DNA of 64,000 nucleotides from Spirodela intermedia (Eukaryota > Streptophyta > Magnoliopsida > Alismatales > Araceae), in assembly GCA_902729315.2 (NCBI GenBank), contig LR746272.1, forward strand, positions 5,643,272-5,707,271, written 5' to 3'. The notes under the pieces are model-generated. The model had not been told where the DNA came from, did no database searches, and saw nothing but the letters and a program-made list of their open reading frames with translations. Positions 37,435 through 51,230 of this stretch are shown here, one piece after another (positions within the stretch are counted from its first letter, which is position 1; each line of letters opens with the position of its first letter). The position numbers were made by a program, and so were the translations under genes.

Positions 37435-39537
37435 TGATGGCGAGCGGGACCCGTCTCCATCAACTAAGGAGACATCGGCAGTCCGAGTTCACCCAGATCG
37501 ACGTGTGAAGACAAAGGAGCCTGGCTTTCACTACATGGCCTAACCCTTTGGGATGACGACATTCCACCTCCGCGACGACGACGAGCTCGAGCTCACCCTT
37601 ATCTTTCTTTGTATTTTCACGTTGACTTGTTGGGCCTCGCGTTTGTGTGTTAGCGGGCCCAATTTTATGTGTGTGTTGTTGTTTATGTCTCCCTTTCTTT
37701 AGAGTTTTATTGGGTCTTTCTTTTGAGGCCCAATTAAGACCCTAAGGGGGGGGACCTATGTGTCTTTCCTTTTGGGCCTCTTTTGGGGCTTATTTGGGTC
37801 TTCATTTGAGGCCCACTTAAGCACCGTAAGAGGGCCCTCCTCTTTCTCCTTTTAGGGGAGCTTATTGGGTCTCTTTTTAAGAGGCCCAATAAGCCCCTTT
37901 TGTAGCCTTTTGTGGCTTATGGGCTTGAGGGCCTCAAATGGGCCCACCTCCCCTTAGCCCACTTGTGGGCCCCATATAAGGGGAGGTAGGACCCCCCCTC
38001 AAGAGAGCGCCGTATTTTTTGAGAGAAATTATCGTTGTGAGTTATCTTCCTCGTGACCTAGAATAGGGAGGGAAGGAGGGAGAGGAAGGTCGTCGATACC
38101 CCCCGTGAGGACTTCGTTCATCGTGACGCTGCTGCCTGAGAAGTCCCGCCGCCGCCTGAGATCACTGCCGCCGCCGGCCATCTCATTGCCGCCTGGGAGT
38201 TCGCCGCCGTCACCGGACGAAACGGTCGTGGTTGCCGCTGTAACCGCCGCCGCCTCTGCTGGAACCCCGTCACGCCGTCGTGACGAAAGGGGCTCGCTTC
38301 GCCTCCCTACGAGCCGTCGCCGAGCACTCCGCCGGAGTCTCTCGACTCCTGGTTCGACTGCCACCTCTTCCTCCGGAACTCCACCATAAACTCGCCGGAG
38401 CCGCCATCCGCCGCTCCGCCCAGTCGCTGGCCATTCGCCGGCGAACGCCTACCTGCCGCCGACGTCGGGAGAGACCCTGCAGCCATGCCGATGAGCCAGA
38501 TCCAGTCCAAGCTCCGCACAGGCCCCCGCCGGAGTTTCCCGATGATCTACCGCCGTCGCGCCGTTTCCGGCGCCGCCTAGACCAGGAGGGCTCAACCCTC
38601 CCTGGTATCGTCGGCCGAGATCATCTCCTTCCTCTGCCTCGCTTCCCGGCGCCACCAGAGAAGGCCGATCCTTCCGGCGACGGTTGGGGCTTCCACCCAA
38701 CCGCCGACGCTCGGCATTCCCGCCGAAGCGCCGCTGACGCTCGGCATCCCGCCGAAGCGCTGCCGCGTGCGCCACGCGCGCCGGTTCTTGCGGCCTGCAC
38801 GCCCACCCGGCGCCGCCGCCCGCGTGCCCTAAGGCCGCCGCGCGGCTTGCCGCGCGCACCCGCTAGCGTGCCCTTCGGCCCACCAGCGGGCCCACGCCCG
38901 GTAGCATGCCCTTCGGCCCACCATCGGGCCCACGCCTGCTAGCGTGCCCTTTGGCCCACCAGTGGGCCCACGCCCGCGCCGACTGTGCCCCGCCTTACGA
39001 CGACTACTATGGAGACTCTCGACCAGGATGATCGTCGACGCTGAGCATTGCTCTTCACCGGACGTCTCTACCTTCGTCAAATCTCCACTCCGTCACAACC
39101 TGTTGGGCTACGCAGCCTCGAAGGTTAGCTCTGTACCCCTTCCTCTTAAGTTTAATTATCTCTCGAAGGGTTTTCTCGGCTCGTCTTTACCGCCATCAGG
39201 AGACGTAGACAGGATAAGACGGTTATCGGATCGTGACTTCCAATGCTGCGCCAGACTCGTCACTATTCGTGAGCTGCAGCCCTAGGCTACCTCACGATGA
39301 CTGTTCCGCCGTCTGTTCGGACGTGAACCGAGAGGGCCTCACACTTACCATCGTCGAGTGTTTCCCCGGGTTGTCTTGGGTTGATCATACATATTGGTAC
39401 GCCTGCCTGTACTTAGGTTACGTGGTTAGACCTAGAGTCTAGGGTCCATACATTCTGATTGGATCAGTCCAACTACCCCATCCCAGGTCTCGAGTTTCAT
39501 TGATTAGGTACAATGGTTCTCGCCCTGTCCTACATCA
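37435..39537 (+). mobile_element. F3 solo LTR, copy 2 (2103 bp)
   Basis: It starts TGATGGCGAGCGGGACC, ends CTGTCCTACATCA and is flanked by a perfect duplication, GCAAT (37430-37434 and 39538-39542). The uninterrupted site is visible in copy D near 51233-51250 (AAGGCAATCCATGAAAATT). The layout is the same as copy 1 (TATA box, GC-rich body, 38 bp repeats). The telo-box is mutated (AGACCCTAA). Confidence 0.95.
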
Positions 39538-39990
39538 GCAATCCATGAAAATTAGGGAGTATTTGAAAAATTCTTGAATTTATTTTGAATTTAACAGTAG
39601 GTACTAATGGGACTCTAATATTGGATGCTCTTTGAAATGAATCAGGGATATAATGATTTTTCATGGCCATAGGATTATTCTCAATTTGACCTGTACTTCC
39701 TTGATCCATCAACATTAATTTTTCTTTTGGATTTTTAGTTTTGAATAAAATAATGAAAGGATTTTCTAGCCTTAGATGCAAGGATCTTCTACCATGCATA
39801 AAAAATCAATAAATTTGAGGAAAAAGTTTAGTAATTGTTGCCCTCCTTCAATATGCTCTAGTCTTCGCCTTGCTTCTCTTCGTTCCCTTTTTTTAAAAAA
39901 AAAATCGGCAAAATAAAAATAAAATAAGAGTTAAATTTTTTTGTGTACTATAAGAGAAAAACAAAAAAATACTAAATATTATGTAATACA

Positions 39991-40008
39991 TCCCTAGCAA
40001 CGATGCCA
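39991..40008 (-). other. G1 primer-binding site (degraded tRNA-Asp), copy B
   Basis: The + strand TCCCTAGCAACGATGCCA differs from the tRNA-Asp 3' end (TCCCCGGCAACGGCGCCA) at four positions, all C-to-T or G-to-A changes at CpG sites. It lies 5 bp from the LTR end at 40014. Confidence 0.8.
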
Positions 40009-40013
40009 AAATT

Positions 40014-41655
40014 TGACATGACTTAGTCATTGTATAGTAAATCATGTAATTTAAAATTTATAAAACTAGAAAATACGAATTTTTGGATATTTAGAAGTAT
40101 TTCTAAACAAATATATAAATTATAATTCAATAAAACTTCCATAAATAGCACTAATTTTCCAAGTTCATCACATGGATGTAATATAATATCTGGTAATTAT
40201 TCCGAATTTTCTTCAAAGAATACTATTTTCTATGAATATATTAGGAAATGAAAATTAAATATATTTAAAATTCACAAAAAAGGGAAATAAAGGTGCGGAT
40301 GTCAGGATGACATCAGCTCCCGGTGAATGCAAATCGGGCAGAAATAGAGTTCTGCTCGACGATTCTTAAATAAGTAATTACAGACAATTTAATTGATCAA
40401 ATTAAGATCTCTAAAAGCCGAAAGAATCGTAATTGAATGAAGTATATCTTGGTAAATTTAAATCACACAAATTATCAGTAAATGAAGCGAAAAGTAAGTT
40501 GAAAGCATGAAAATAGAGTTTCGGTGTTGCAGTGGCGATGCATCAGCGATGCACCAGAATCCTAAGCATTCAAGCAGATCGTCGTGTAGTGTCCACGGCC
40601 TCAAAGGCTCTATTTGGACAAAGACGATGTGGGCAATCTCTAGATCTCCTTGCGAAGTCTAGAGATCAATAAAATGGGTCGTCGAATTGTTTCCGGTGGC
40701 TGTCACCTAGCGAAGTGAAAAAATAACAACTTTGCGGCTCTCCAACGGCTGTCACTTGACAGAGAGGAGCTAGATGGAGGTGGGGCATATGTTAGGGAGC
40801 TTTATCTTCAGGTCTGCACAACAAGATGAGGCTCTTCATCGCAACTGGTATGCTCACAGGAGGTGGTGACTCATCTCCTAGCGGATCGTCCTCTTCCTTA
40901 CAACGGCTTGTTCGTTGATCAATCAGAGATGCTTTACTCGATGGATTCGTGATCCTTTTATCATGAATCGTTCAGTAATTTTAGTAACAATGCTCTGCGA
41001 ATCGCATTGACGAGATTTTCACCGATGATCCAGCGATTCTAGTTGCTTAATTCTTCACCGATGATCTGCAGGAAAGTCGCGATAATCAGATAAAAAATAT
41101 GAGTTATGGCTCTAGGAGGATTCGAACTCGCACCTATTGCCCGCCCCTTTCTGGGGAAGGTGTGACGCGGGTTTAGTCCCACATCAGTTGTGCACCGACG
41201 TTTTTGGTGAATATATAATAATATTACATTTTCGATCAAGTCCCTTTCTCATGTGTGTATGACCACTCCTTGCCCCATAGCCGGTTGACCACTAGTGACA
41301 TGGAAAGGGAGTGGCGCACATGTGCCCCTATCAGTCCAAGCTACTCGAGCCCCTGCTCGCAGCTCCTCCTTGACTGTACTTCTGACCTGCTTGCGGGCCC
41401 GGCTGGCCGGCAGGTCCTCCCCATTTTGATATATTTTTATTTTTATTTTTATTTCTTTTTCTTCATTTATCTCAAAAATAAGACTGTAAAAATTATATAA
41501 ATTCTTATAAAATCACATAATTACCCAAAAAATAACGTTAATCAACTGAAAACTACTTTTCACACTTTAACACAAATATAAGTCTATTTATCATGAGTGA
41601 AGGCTAAAAATATATTATTTACTAATTATTAACTCATGATAATGAAGACTTATCA
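40014..41655 (-). repeat. G1 5' LTR of copy B
   Basis: The + reading starts TGACATGACTTAGTCATTG and ends GAAGACTTATCA, 1642 bp. It is complete, with the terminal hairpin at its right end. Confidence 0.9.
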
Positions 41656-42866
41656 ATAGGGTGAATTGATTGATCTAAATTATAGCATTGAAATTCAGAA
41701 TGATCATTTTCACCATACATAAGACATGTACTATTGAATTAAATTGAGGGTTAGGAGGCTTTTTGATATTGTCAAGAAGTACACTAAATTTTTATAATAT
41801 TTGATTAATCTGATTAACCTCATTTCTTAAATTAGAATCATTTTGATAATGTAATTCATAAATTTCTCCCTCCTTATCCCTATCATATAACTCAAAAGAG
41901 GCTTGATCTCTAGAATTTTCATTTAAATTCTCATAAAAGACGTAAATCTCATCAAGGATTTTCTCCATAAAAGCTCCTCCACATATAAAATCAATCATAT
42001 TTATATGTTGTTCTAATAATCTATCATAAAAAATTATATTAAATTGCCACTTGGGTATGGCATGATGAGGACACTTTTTAAATAAATTTTTGAATTTTTT
42101 CTATGTGTTATGCAAAGTTTCTCCTAGCTTTTCAGAAAAACTCCACATATATTTTCTCATATTTTGAGTTTTTCCTTAGGGATAAAATTTTCGAAGAAAG
42201 GCTTGTTCTATGTCTTTCTAATTAGTTAATTCTCTATTTAATGTGGAAAACTATTAACTAGCCTTGCCCCTAAGTGTATGAAGAAATAATTTCATCTTAA
42301 TAATTTCTAGTATAACTTGAGAGAGATTAACGAAATCATAGATCATATGAATTTTTTTTAAATATTGATGAGATTCCTCTAAAGGTAATCAATGATAATT
42401 AGGGAGCATTTAAAAAAAAAATAGATTTATTTCAAATTTAATAGGGGGTGCTAATAGGACTCTAATATTGGATGCTCATTGAAATGAATTAGGGATGAAA
42501 TGATTTTTCATGGCCATAAGATTATTCTCAATTTAAGTTGTACTTTCTTCAAGATTCATCAAAATTAATTTTTCTTTTAGATTTTTAATTTTAGATGAAA
42601 TAGTGAAAGGATTTTCTAACCTTGGGTGTAAGGATATTCTACCATGTATAAAAATCAATAAATTTGAGGAAAAAGTTTAATAACTATTACCTTCCTTCAG
42701 TATGCTCCTGTCCTTGCTTTGGTGATCTTTGTTCTTTTTTTTTTAATTTTTCTACAAGAAAAAAAAAAGAGTTAATTGTTTTTGTATACTCTAAGAGAAA
42801 AATAGAAAAATACTAAATATTATGTAATACATCCCTCAATACCAATTTAAAATATCACATTGTCTT
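41656..42866 (-). pseudogene. G1 interior fragment with gag remnant (element E)
   Basis: It aligns with the gag part of copies B and D. The minus strand gives KLGETLHNT, FKNLFKKCPHH and an NQINQI-type segment, with more decay than B or D. It abuts the LTR of copy B on the left and its own 5' LTR (starting at 42867) on the right. The primer site is not preserved. Confidence 0.7.
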
Positions 42867-43385
42867 TGACATGACTTAGTCGTTGTATAGTAAATTACAT
42901 AAATTTAAAATTTATAAAACTAGAAAATACCAATTTTCAGATATTCAGAATATTTCTAAACAAATAAATCAATTATAATTTAGTAAAATTTCTAAAAATA
43001 ATGAAAATTTTCTAGGTTGATCATAGGGATGTAATATAATATCGGATAATATTTTGGAATAATTCTCGAAGAATATAATTTTTATAAATTTTTGATGAAA
43101 AAATGAAAATTAAATATATTTAAAATTCATGAAAAAAAGAAAATAAGGGTGTGGACGTCAAGATGACGTCAGCACCCAATGAATATGAATTGGAGGAAAA
43201 TAGAGTTCCACTTGATAGTTCTTATGTAAGTGATTACAAATGTTTTAATTAGTCAGATTAAGATTTGTAAAAGGTAGAAGAATCATAATTGAACAAAGAA
43301 TAGTTTGGTAAATTTAAATCACACAAATTATCACTAAATGAAGTGAAAACTAAGTTGGAAGTAGAAAAAATAGAATATTGACGTC

Positions 43386-45528
43386 TATTAAAGCTAGATT
43401 TATGTGTTTTAATTAATTCTATTATTTGATTTTATTTTGTTAACTTGTAGAATAAATATAAGATATATTATTAATTTTAAAAGTCTGAAGTTAATTATTA
43501 ATTATTAAAATAAAATAAAAAAATATAAAAAATTCTTCTACCCATTGGCAAGATGGCACTCGGCAGCTAACTGGAGGAGGGACAACGGTTGAGCAGGTAG
43601 ACCCAGACTAGGGGAGCCACGAGCTGGGCTCGAGTGGTAAAGGCCTTGGTCCACTTCCACGTCCATGTGTGCATCACTCCCCTTCCACGTCCCGGTGGCC
43701 AACTGGTCGTGGGGCAAGGAGGGCTCGTACACACTTGTGCACGTGAGGATGGACCACCTTATTGCCTTCTCCCAAGATGGTCCTGGGCATTATTTTATTT
43801 CGGGAGAAGGCATGTCTGCTGAGAGAGAGAAACTTTGATTTATGTTCAACTTAAGCGATGGCAAACTTCTGATGTGGGACTAATCATTTTTGTCTGTTTC
43901 AGCACAACCATCTGGCGCACAGTGTAATCCAGCGGTATTCAACGAGCCACGTTATTAGATTAGCCTGATTCTATAGCTAGCGAACCACCATGATACCAAA
44001 TGCATAAAGCAATCCATTGGTAGTTCGCGAATCCGACACTGCTCAGCACACATATGGGCTTAAAGGATGATCCGATGGCTATGGAGGTGCCACGGTACCA
44101 GGAACTTAAGTTTCTGATTGGCAGCGGTTCACAACAGGTTGATCCTATGTCACTCAGCATGCCATGTGACCAAGCTCATTTGATCTAGTGGCTCATGAAG
44201 TGTCAAGATACTAGAACTTAAGTTCTTGCACGAATCACTATCAGCGATATAAAGACTATAATTAATTATTGTCTAGTAAAATGAATAATATTGATTATCT
44301 TTAAAATCCTGATGGTAGTCACGAATACGACAATCCGTTCTTTCCTTCTTTTGTGTGATTGACATCTCTAGTGATTAGCAAGTTTCTTCCTTCCTCCCCC
44401 GACTGCACTTAAGGCCTCTGGTGAGTGGTCAGCTCTTCCCTTCTCCCCCCAGATGATGGTGATAGTGTGGTCGACCCCTCTTTCGGTGGATCTCTCCGAC
44501 AAGCGGCATAGCGCTTCCGGACGATACTTATGTGACTTTCGACATGGTGTGGCACTTCTAGACAAAATCAAGCTGCCACACTAGTGTCTCCAGTTGCCTA
44601 TGAAGTAAACTAAACTTGGGCAATGATTTATTTCCTATTTTCAGTATTTACTTACCTACTTTTGTCATTTATTTACATTTTACGACAAGTTCTTTCCGTT
44701 TCATACACATTTTGATTGAAATGAGTGGAACTAATTCAAAACTTGATGAACTTTGTTCTTCTTCTAAATCCTTTGAAACTCATCTGAGATTGAGTTAAGA
44801 TCATTTCTAACTTATTTTCTCTTAATTTTTTTAGTCGAATATCGACATATCAATGTTCCCAGCATTTCACAAATAACAAGTATTTTTTCTATTTTTGAAC
44901 GCGAAATCATCGAGATTAAAGGTTGATTAATGAGCGTTCAACAGTTGAAACAAACTGAAGGCATTCATGGCTGACCTTATGTCATGTGTGTGAATCCTCA
45001 AGCACACATTCATCCAAAAAAATGGGTTGACCATATTTCTCTCTTTCTTCATTTTTCATCTTATTTCTCTCTCTCCCTCTCTCGTGAGACCTCTCTTCTC
45101 TCTCTGTCTCTCATGAGATCTTTCCTTTTCTCTCTTTCTCTCTAGATTGATCTCCTTCTCTTTCTCTCCCTTTCGCGAGAAATCTCATCCCTTCTCTCTC
45201 TCATGAGAGCTTTCTCTCCCTTTTGCAAGAGATCTCATCCCTTCTCTCTCTCATGAGAGTTCTCTCTTCTTTCTCTCTTTTCCTCTTTCCTTTTCTCTAC
45301 TTCCCTTCCTTTATTCTTCTCACCTCACCCTTCTATTTTATCATTTCTATTAAATATTAATAAAACATTAAAATTACTTTATATATAATTAAATTAGTTT
45401 TCATGATGTATTAATCAATCTCCCTATGTTTGACCTCAAACTTACTTCTATATTAATATTTTATTAAATCTTAGTTACAAATATTATTAAATAGTGTGTA
45501 TTTAAACACAACCACAAGTACACACCAA
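43386..45528 (+). mobile_element. Solo G2 LTR (+), 2143 bp
   Basis: The ends are TATTAAAGCTAGATTTATG and AAGTACACACCA; the expected first TG has become TA. A perfect duplication, ACGTC, flanks it at 43381-43385 and 45529-45533. It is the reverse complement of the LTR at 25117-28447, including the pyrimidine-rich array at 45050-45310. Confidence 0.9.
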
Positions 45529-45597
45529 CGTCGCGATGATGATGTATCAGTGATTCACTAGAATCCTAAGCATTTGGGAGGATTGTCATGTAGTGTC

Positions 45598-47230
45598 CAA
45601 TGTGACTCAGGCGTTGTATAGTAAATCACACAAATTTAAAATTTATAAAACTAGAAAATACAAATTTTTGGATATTTAAAAGTATTTTTGAACAAATATA
45701 TCAAGTATAATTCAATAAAACTTCCATAAATAGCGGTAATTTTCTAGGTCGATCACATGGATGTAATATAATATCTGATAATTATTCAGAATTTTCCTCA
45801 AAATATTATTTTCTATGAATTTTATACTAAGAAATGAAAAGAAAATATATTTAAAATTCACGAAAAAAGGGAAATAAGGGTGCGGACGTCAGGATGACGT
45901 CAGCACCTAGCGAACGCGAATCGGGCAGAAACAGAGTTCCGCCCGACAATTCTTATGTAAGCAATTACAGACGATTTAATTGATCAAATTAAGATCTGTA
46001 AAAGCTAGAAGAATTGTAATTACATGAAGTATATTTTGGTAAATTTAAATCACACAAATTAACACCAAATGAAGTGGAAAGTAAGGTTAAAGCAGGAAAA
46101 TAGAGTTCCGGCGTCGCGGCGGTGATGTGTCGACGATGCACTGAAATCTTGAGTGTTCGGGAGGATTGTCGTGCAGTGTCTATGGCCTCGAAGGCTCTCC
46201 TTGGACAAAGACGATGTGGGCAATCTCTAGATCTCCTTGCGAAGTTTAGAGATTAATGAAATGGGTCGTCGAATCATCTCTGGCGGCTGTCACTCGGTGG
46301 AGCAGAAAAATGACGACTTTGCGGCTCTCCAGTGGCTGTCACCCGACGGAGAGGAGCTGGATGGAGGTGGGGCGTGTGTCAGGGAGCTTCATCCTTAGGT
46401 CTGCTCAGCAAGAGGAGGCTCTTCATCGCATCTGGTACGCTCTCAGGAGGTGGCGACTCGTCTCCCAGCGGATCGTCCTCTTCCCGACGACGGCTTGTTC
46501 GTCGATCAATCGGAGATGATTTACTCGATGGATTCGCGATCCTTTTATCGCGAATCGTTCAGCAATTTTAGTAGCAATGCTCTGCGAATCGCGTTGACGA
46601 GATTTTCGCCGATGATTCAGTGATTCTGGTTGCTTAATCCTTCATCGGCGATCTGCAGGAAAGTCGCGATAATCAGATAAAAATATATGAATTTTGACTC
46701 TAAGAGGATTCGAACCCGCGCCAGTTGTCCGCCCCTTCTGAGGAAGGTGTGACGCGGGTTTAGTCCCATATCGGTTGTACACCGATTTTTCGGGTGAATA
46801 TATAGTAATGTTAGCTTTCTAAGCAAAGTTTCTTCTCTCGCATGTACGACCACTCCTTGCCCCACAGCCGGCTGGCCACCGGTGACGTGGAAGGGGAGTG
46901 GCGCACACGTGCCCCTATCAGTCCAGGTCGCTCGAGCCCTTGCTCGTGGCTACTCCCTGACTGAGCTTCCGACCCGCTTGCAGGCCTGGCTGGTCGGCAG
47001 GTCCCCCTCATTTTGTCTTATTTTTATTTCTTTTTCTTCATTTATCTCAAAAGTAAGACTATAAAAATCATATAAATTCATGTAAAATCACATAATTACC
47101 TAAAAATTCACATTAATCAACTGAAAACCACTTTTCACACTTTAACACAAATATAAGTCCATTTATCATGAGTTAAGGCTAAAACTATATTATTTACTAA
47201 TTATTAACTCATGATAATGAAGACTTATCA
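45598..47230 (-). repeat. G1 3' LTR of copy D
   Basis: It is complete, ending ACTTATCA at 47230. A tRNA-type B-box (GGATTCGAACC, reverse complement of GGTTCGAATCC) lies at 46707-46717. Confidence 0.85.
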
Positions 47231-47457
47231 GTGGGTCCCCCACATTTATTTTTATTTTTTTTCTTCATTTATCTCAAAAGTAAGACTGTAAAAATCATAT
47301 AAATTCGTATAAAATCACATAATTACCCAGAAATTTGCCTTAATCAACTGAAAAACACTTTTCACACTTTAGCACAAATATAAGTCTATTTATCATGAGT
47401 TAAGGCTAAAACTATATTATTTACTAATTATTAACGCATGATAATGAAGACTTATCA
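47231..47457 (-). repeat. Extra 227 bp partial G1 LTR next to the polypurine tract of copy D
   Basis: GTGGGTCCCCCAC to GACTTATCA repeats the last 227 bases (+ reading) of the LTR immediately after the complete LTR. The polypurine tract (CACCCCCCAACTTAAATC on +) follows at 47458. Confidence 0.85.
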
Positions 47458-49369
47458 CACCCCCCAACTTAAATCATTGCTAGTCCCTTAGTAATGGAAT
47501 TACGAAAATAAAAAATTACAAATCTCAAATATTATATTTCAATACAGAAAAAAAATATAATTAGAAATGATGTACCTTTAGACACTTTGGATTCTTATAT
47601 CAAGTATTTAAGAATGATGTCAAGCACTTAAATATTTAAGCACTCCTTAGAATAACAATTTAGACTTCACTTCTTCTATTCACATCTTTATCACTTCTTC
47701 ACTCATAGATATATTTACAAAATGTTCCAATTATCAATACTCATCCAAGAATAATATTGATCATACATTTCCTTTTTTCTATGGCTTGATTTTTGAAGTT
47801 TGCACTATATTTCTTCCTTCTTTTTTTTATTTTTATATATAGTGGATAAGTAGCTTTTCCTATAGATAAATTTCGACCATAAGAATAATGTCTCACACCC
47901 TCTATGTGTACTTTTCATTTTCAGGGCTTTCACTTTATCCACTTACTTTGCAACAAGTGTTTTTCTATGCACGATTTTCGACAATGAGAATGATGTCTCA
48001 CACCCTCCATGTGTACTTTTTGTTTCTAAATTTTTCACATTGCTCTCTTTCTTTTTTTTTTTTGAAATAAGTGATTTCTCCTCACAAGTCCTATAGATCA
48101 AGGTGCAAAAATCTCCATTAAACTCAAATGATCAATCAAATTTTCACATCAAGTAAATACTATCTATCAAGATCATGAAGTGAAAATCTATAAAATCAAA
48201 TTCATGTTATCTATCATGTATCCAAGGAGTATTCAAACATTTCGTGCTACTAGATCATTCTTTTGGCTCAATAATAATCTTCCTAGTATCTTTTGGTATC
48301 AATCAATCTAATTGATTTAATTTTTTATGCATGCAATATGATGTAAGAAATTTGTAAATTAGATAGTTCTGACAATTCTGTTTTCTATTTTCAGTTTTGT
48401 TTTTAGCAACAATAAATTTGTCAAACATAAATCAAAACTATCCTCTTTATAGCTGTAATTTCGAATTTCAGTAATATATGTCTAGGGGATTGAAATGTGA
48501 GAAAAGGGTCTCTAGAATTTCAAATTTCAGGCTATTTTTTTTGTCTACTGTTTTTGATAGTCTGTTGTTCCTAACATAAAATCAAAAAAATAGATGTTGT
48601 AGCTTTTCTGAATTCCATTTTATTTTTATTTTTTCAGTTGCTGTTCTAATGCAAACACATGTTCTTAATCGTCCTATAGCATAAATTAATAATGAATACT
48701 TCACCCCCCAACTTGAAAATGACATTGTCCTCAATGACACAGAAAAATCGAAACAGAATATGCAGAAAATATAATTTTCAAGTGAAGCATGCATATATGC
48801 AAAATTAAGTATTAAGAATATTTTCATAAATGATAAAGCTAAAAAAGACATCACCTCAACCTCGTTTTTAATTTTCCACTTCGTCTTACACTCCTCCTTC
48901 TGCACTTTTTCAAAAAAATAAATATAGAAAAGCAAAGCTTAAAAAAATCAAACAGAATGAAATAAAAACCATGGGTTGCCTCCCATGCAATGCTGAATTT
49001 AATGTCTTCAGCTGGACAGCTCTTAGATCATATAAGATGATCTATGGCCATCAAAATATATTTGTATCCCAAGGTAAGTTTCATGATATTCTTTTTCAGA
49101 TTTAGCATAAATTCATATACTTTATATATATACCTTGACATACTTTCAGCCAAAACAAAATGAAAATTAACATAATTTTCCTAAAAATAATATTTCCATT
49201 TTGGAAAGAATCTTTCCTCATTTCTATCTTGTTTTGTATGGCTCTCATTCATTAATAAATACTTTCTATTAATAGACCATAAAATGTGATCAAGCCATAT
49301 ATTTTCAAATTAGATCTTACCCAATCTAGAATTTTTTCATCTAAATTGATATCTCTAATTCTTCCATTC

Positions 49370-51230
49370 ACCTATTTCATAATGTGTTCTTTTATCTGCA
49401 TAATCTTCCCCTGCTCCATTTTATCTTCCATACATATTTGTTCAATTTGCAAGGAGTGAAATATTTCAAGCTTAGAAATAATTCTAATGGGCTGTGGGTT
49501 TTGAAGGATGGAAAGATTGTCTTCTTTAATCTCAAATCTAATGAATTCAGTAAAATTTAAATTTTCTCCTCCAAAATTATCTCTATATTCATATTCATTA
49601 TTTTCGTTTCTCCACATTAGTTGAATCAACTCTTTTTCTAGCTTTTCCTTTCTCAACTTATCAAATTCTTCATCTTCCCAAGAGTTATCTTTTAATTTTG
49701 GTATATGATATACATCATCATCCTCACTATCAACATCCATGGCTGTAAAATTATGATTAGATTTATTAATTTTGTCTCCTACATCTCCTAAATCAGTTGA
49801 TTTTTCCTCACCTGAAATATGTTTTTCTTCATTTCTGTTCTTACTCCCTTCTACTAAAATTTAGATGATTCTTCCATGATCAGCTGCTATTTCTTCATCT
49901 AAACGCTCTTTCTCCTTATCATCCTCACTATATTCATTCATCAATTGTGAGTAATAAATGATTTTATTCAAATTTTCTGCTACTATATTTTCGGCTTTAA
50001 TATTCTCATTTACTTCTAATGGCTCATCGATTTCTTCTAATAATTGGAAATAAGGATTAGGTAAAATATTCTCACTCAATGTATTCACTGTCCAAACATT
50101 TTCATTTCTTAGATTTTTTTCTAAATTTATCCAGCTAGACTCTCCTTGCTGAAATCCTACTGTTGGACAGTTTTCTGAATTTTCTATGGGCTAACTAGGT
50201 GGCTGTCCCTCTTCTCTCCTATTCTCAAAAGCCTCTATAATTTATTTTTGGTGCAACATCATTTGATTCATAATTTGTTGCATCATTTGGCTCATTTGCT
50301 GCATCATTTCTATAGCATCAGGTTGGGTTTGAGAGGACTGATTTTTCTGAAATTTGTGTTCCTATTTTGGACGAAATTCAAAATTTGAATTAGATTTAAG
50401 TGCTTTTAGATTTTGAATATTATTTGAGTTTCTCCACGAAAAATTATTCCCCCAATTAGGATTATAAGAATTAGAAAAATATTCTCTATTTTTACTAAAA
50501 TCGTGGGGTACCTGCACTTGTTCTTGCCTAGGATGATATTGAAATTCGAAATGATCATTTTCACCATAAATAGGATGTGTACTATTTGAATTAAATTGAA
50601 GGTTAAAAGGATTTCTAATATTGTCAATAAGTAAATCAAGTTTTTCTAATATTTGATTAATCTGATTAACCTCATTTCTAAATTTAGAATCATCATCATG
50701 ATGCAATTCATAAATTCCTCTCTTCTTATCTGTCATATAATTCAAAAGAGGCTTGATCTCTAGAATTTTCACTTAAATTTTCATAAAGATTGTAAATCTC
50801 ATCAGGGGTTTTCTCAATAAAAGCTCCTCCACATATAGAATCAACCATATTTCTATGTTGTTCTAATAATCCATCATAAAAAATTCTATTAAGCTGCCAC
50901 CTGGGTATAACATGATGAGGACACTTTCTAAGTAAATTTTTAAATTTTTCCCATGTCTCATGTAAAGTTTCTCCTGATCTTTGAGAAAAACTCTATATAT
51001 GTTTTCTCATATTTTGAGTTTTTCCTAAGGAATAAAATTTTCGAAGAAAAACTTATTTTATGTCTTTCCAGCTAGTTAATTCTCTATCTAATGTGGATAG
51101 CCAATGACTAGCTTTGTCCCTAAGTGTATGAGGAAATAATTTCATCTTAATAATTTCTGGTGTAACTTGAAGGAGATTAACTAAATCACAGACCATATAA
51201 AATTTTTCTAAGTACTAATGAGGTTCCTCT
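49370..51230 (-). pseudogene. G1 gag region, copy D
   Basis: Around 50920-51000 the minus strand reads SGETLHETWEKFKNLLRKCP then HH, the gag core. Next comes NQINQILEKLDLLIDNI (about 50600-50690) and NSYNPNWGNNFSWRNSNN (about 50410-50470), typical of the linker after the core in plant gypsy gag. Acidic open segments at 49861-50088 and 49372-49740 are shared with copy B, but I do not recognise a domain. Several stops interrupt the reading. Confidence 0.75.

Larger units (their letters stand above)
29761..41655 (-). mobile_element. G1 element copy B (-), near complete, with two solo-LTR insertions
   Basis: The 5' LTR is 40014-41655 (right). The primer site is at 39991-40008. The interior is 32015-40013. 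The polypurine tract (+ strand CACCCCCCAACTTAAATC) begins at 32015. The 3' LTR region is 29761-32014. Removing the solo G1 LTR (32284-33914) and solo F3 LTR (37435-39537) leaves an interior of about 4.25 kb that aligns with the interior of copy D. Only gag-type coding was found, with no protease, RT or integrase. The left LTR is rearranged and no target-site duplication could be found, so the left end may be a recombination product. Confidence 0.8.

Noticed and set aside
46690-46730. Complete tRNA gene
   Set aside because: Only the T-arm/B-box half is present. The 5' half, anticodon arm and A-box are not found, and the sequence recurs in every G1 LTR.
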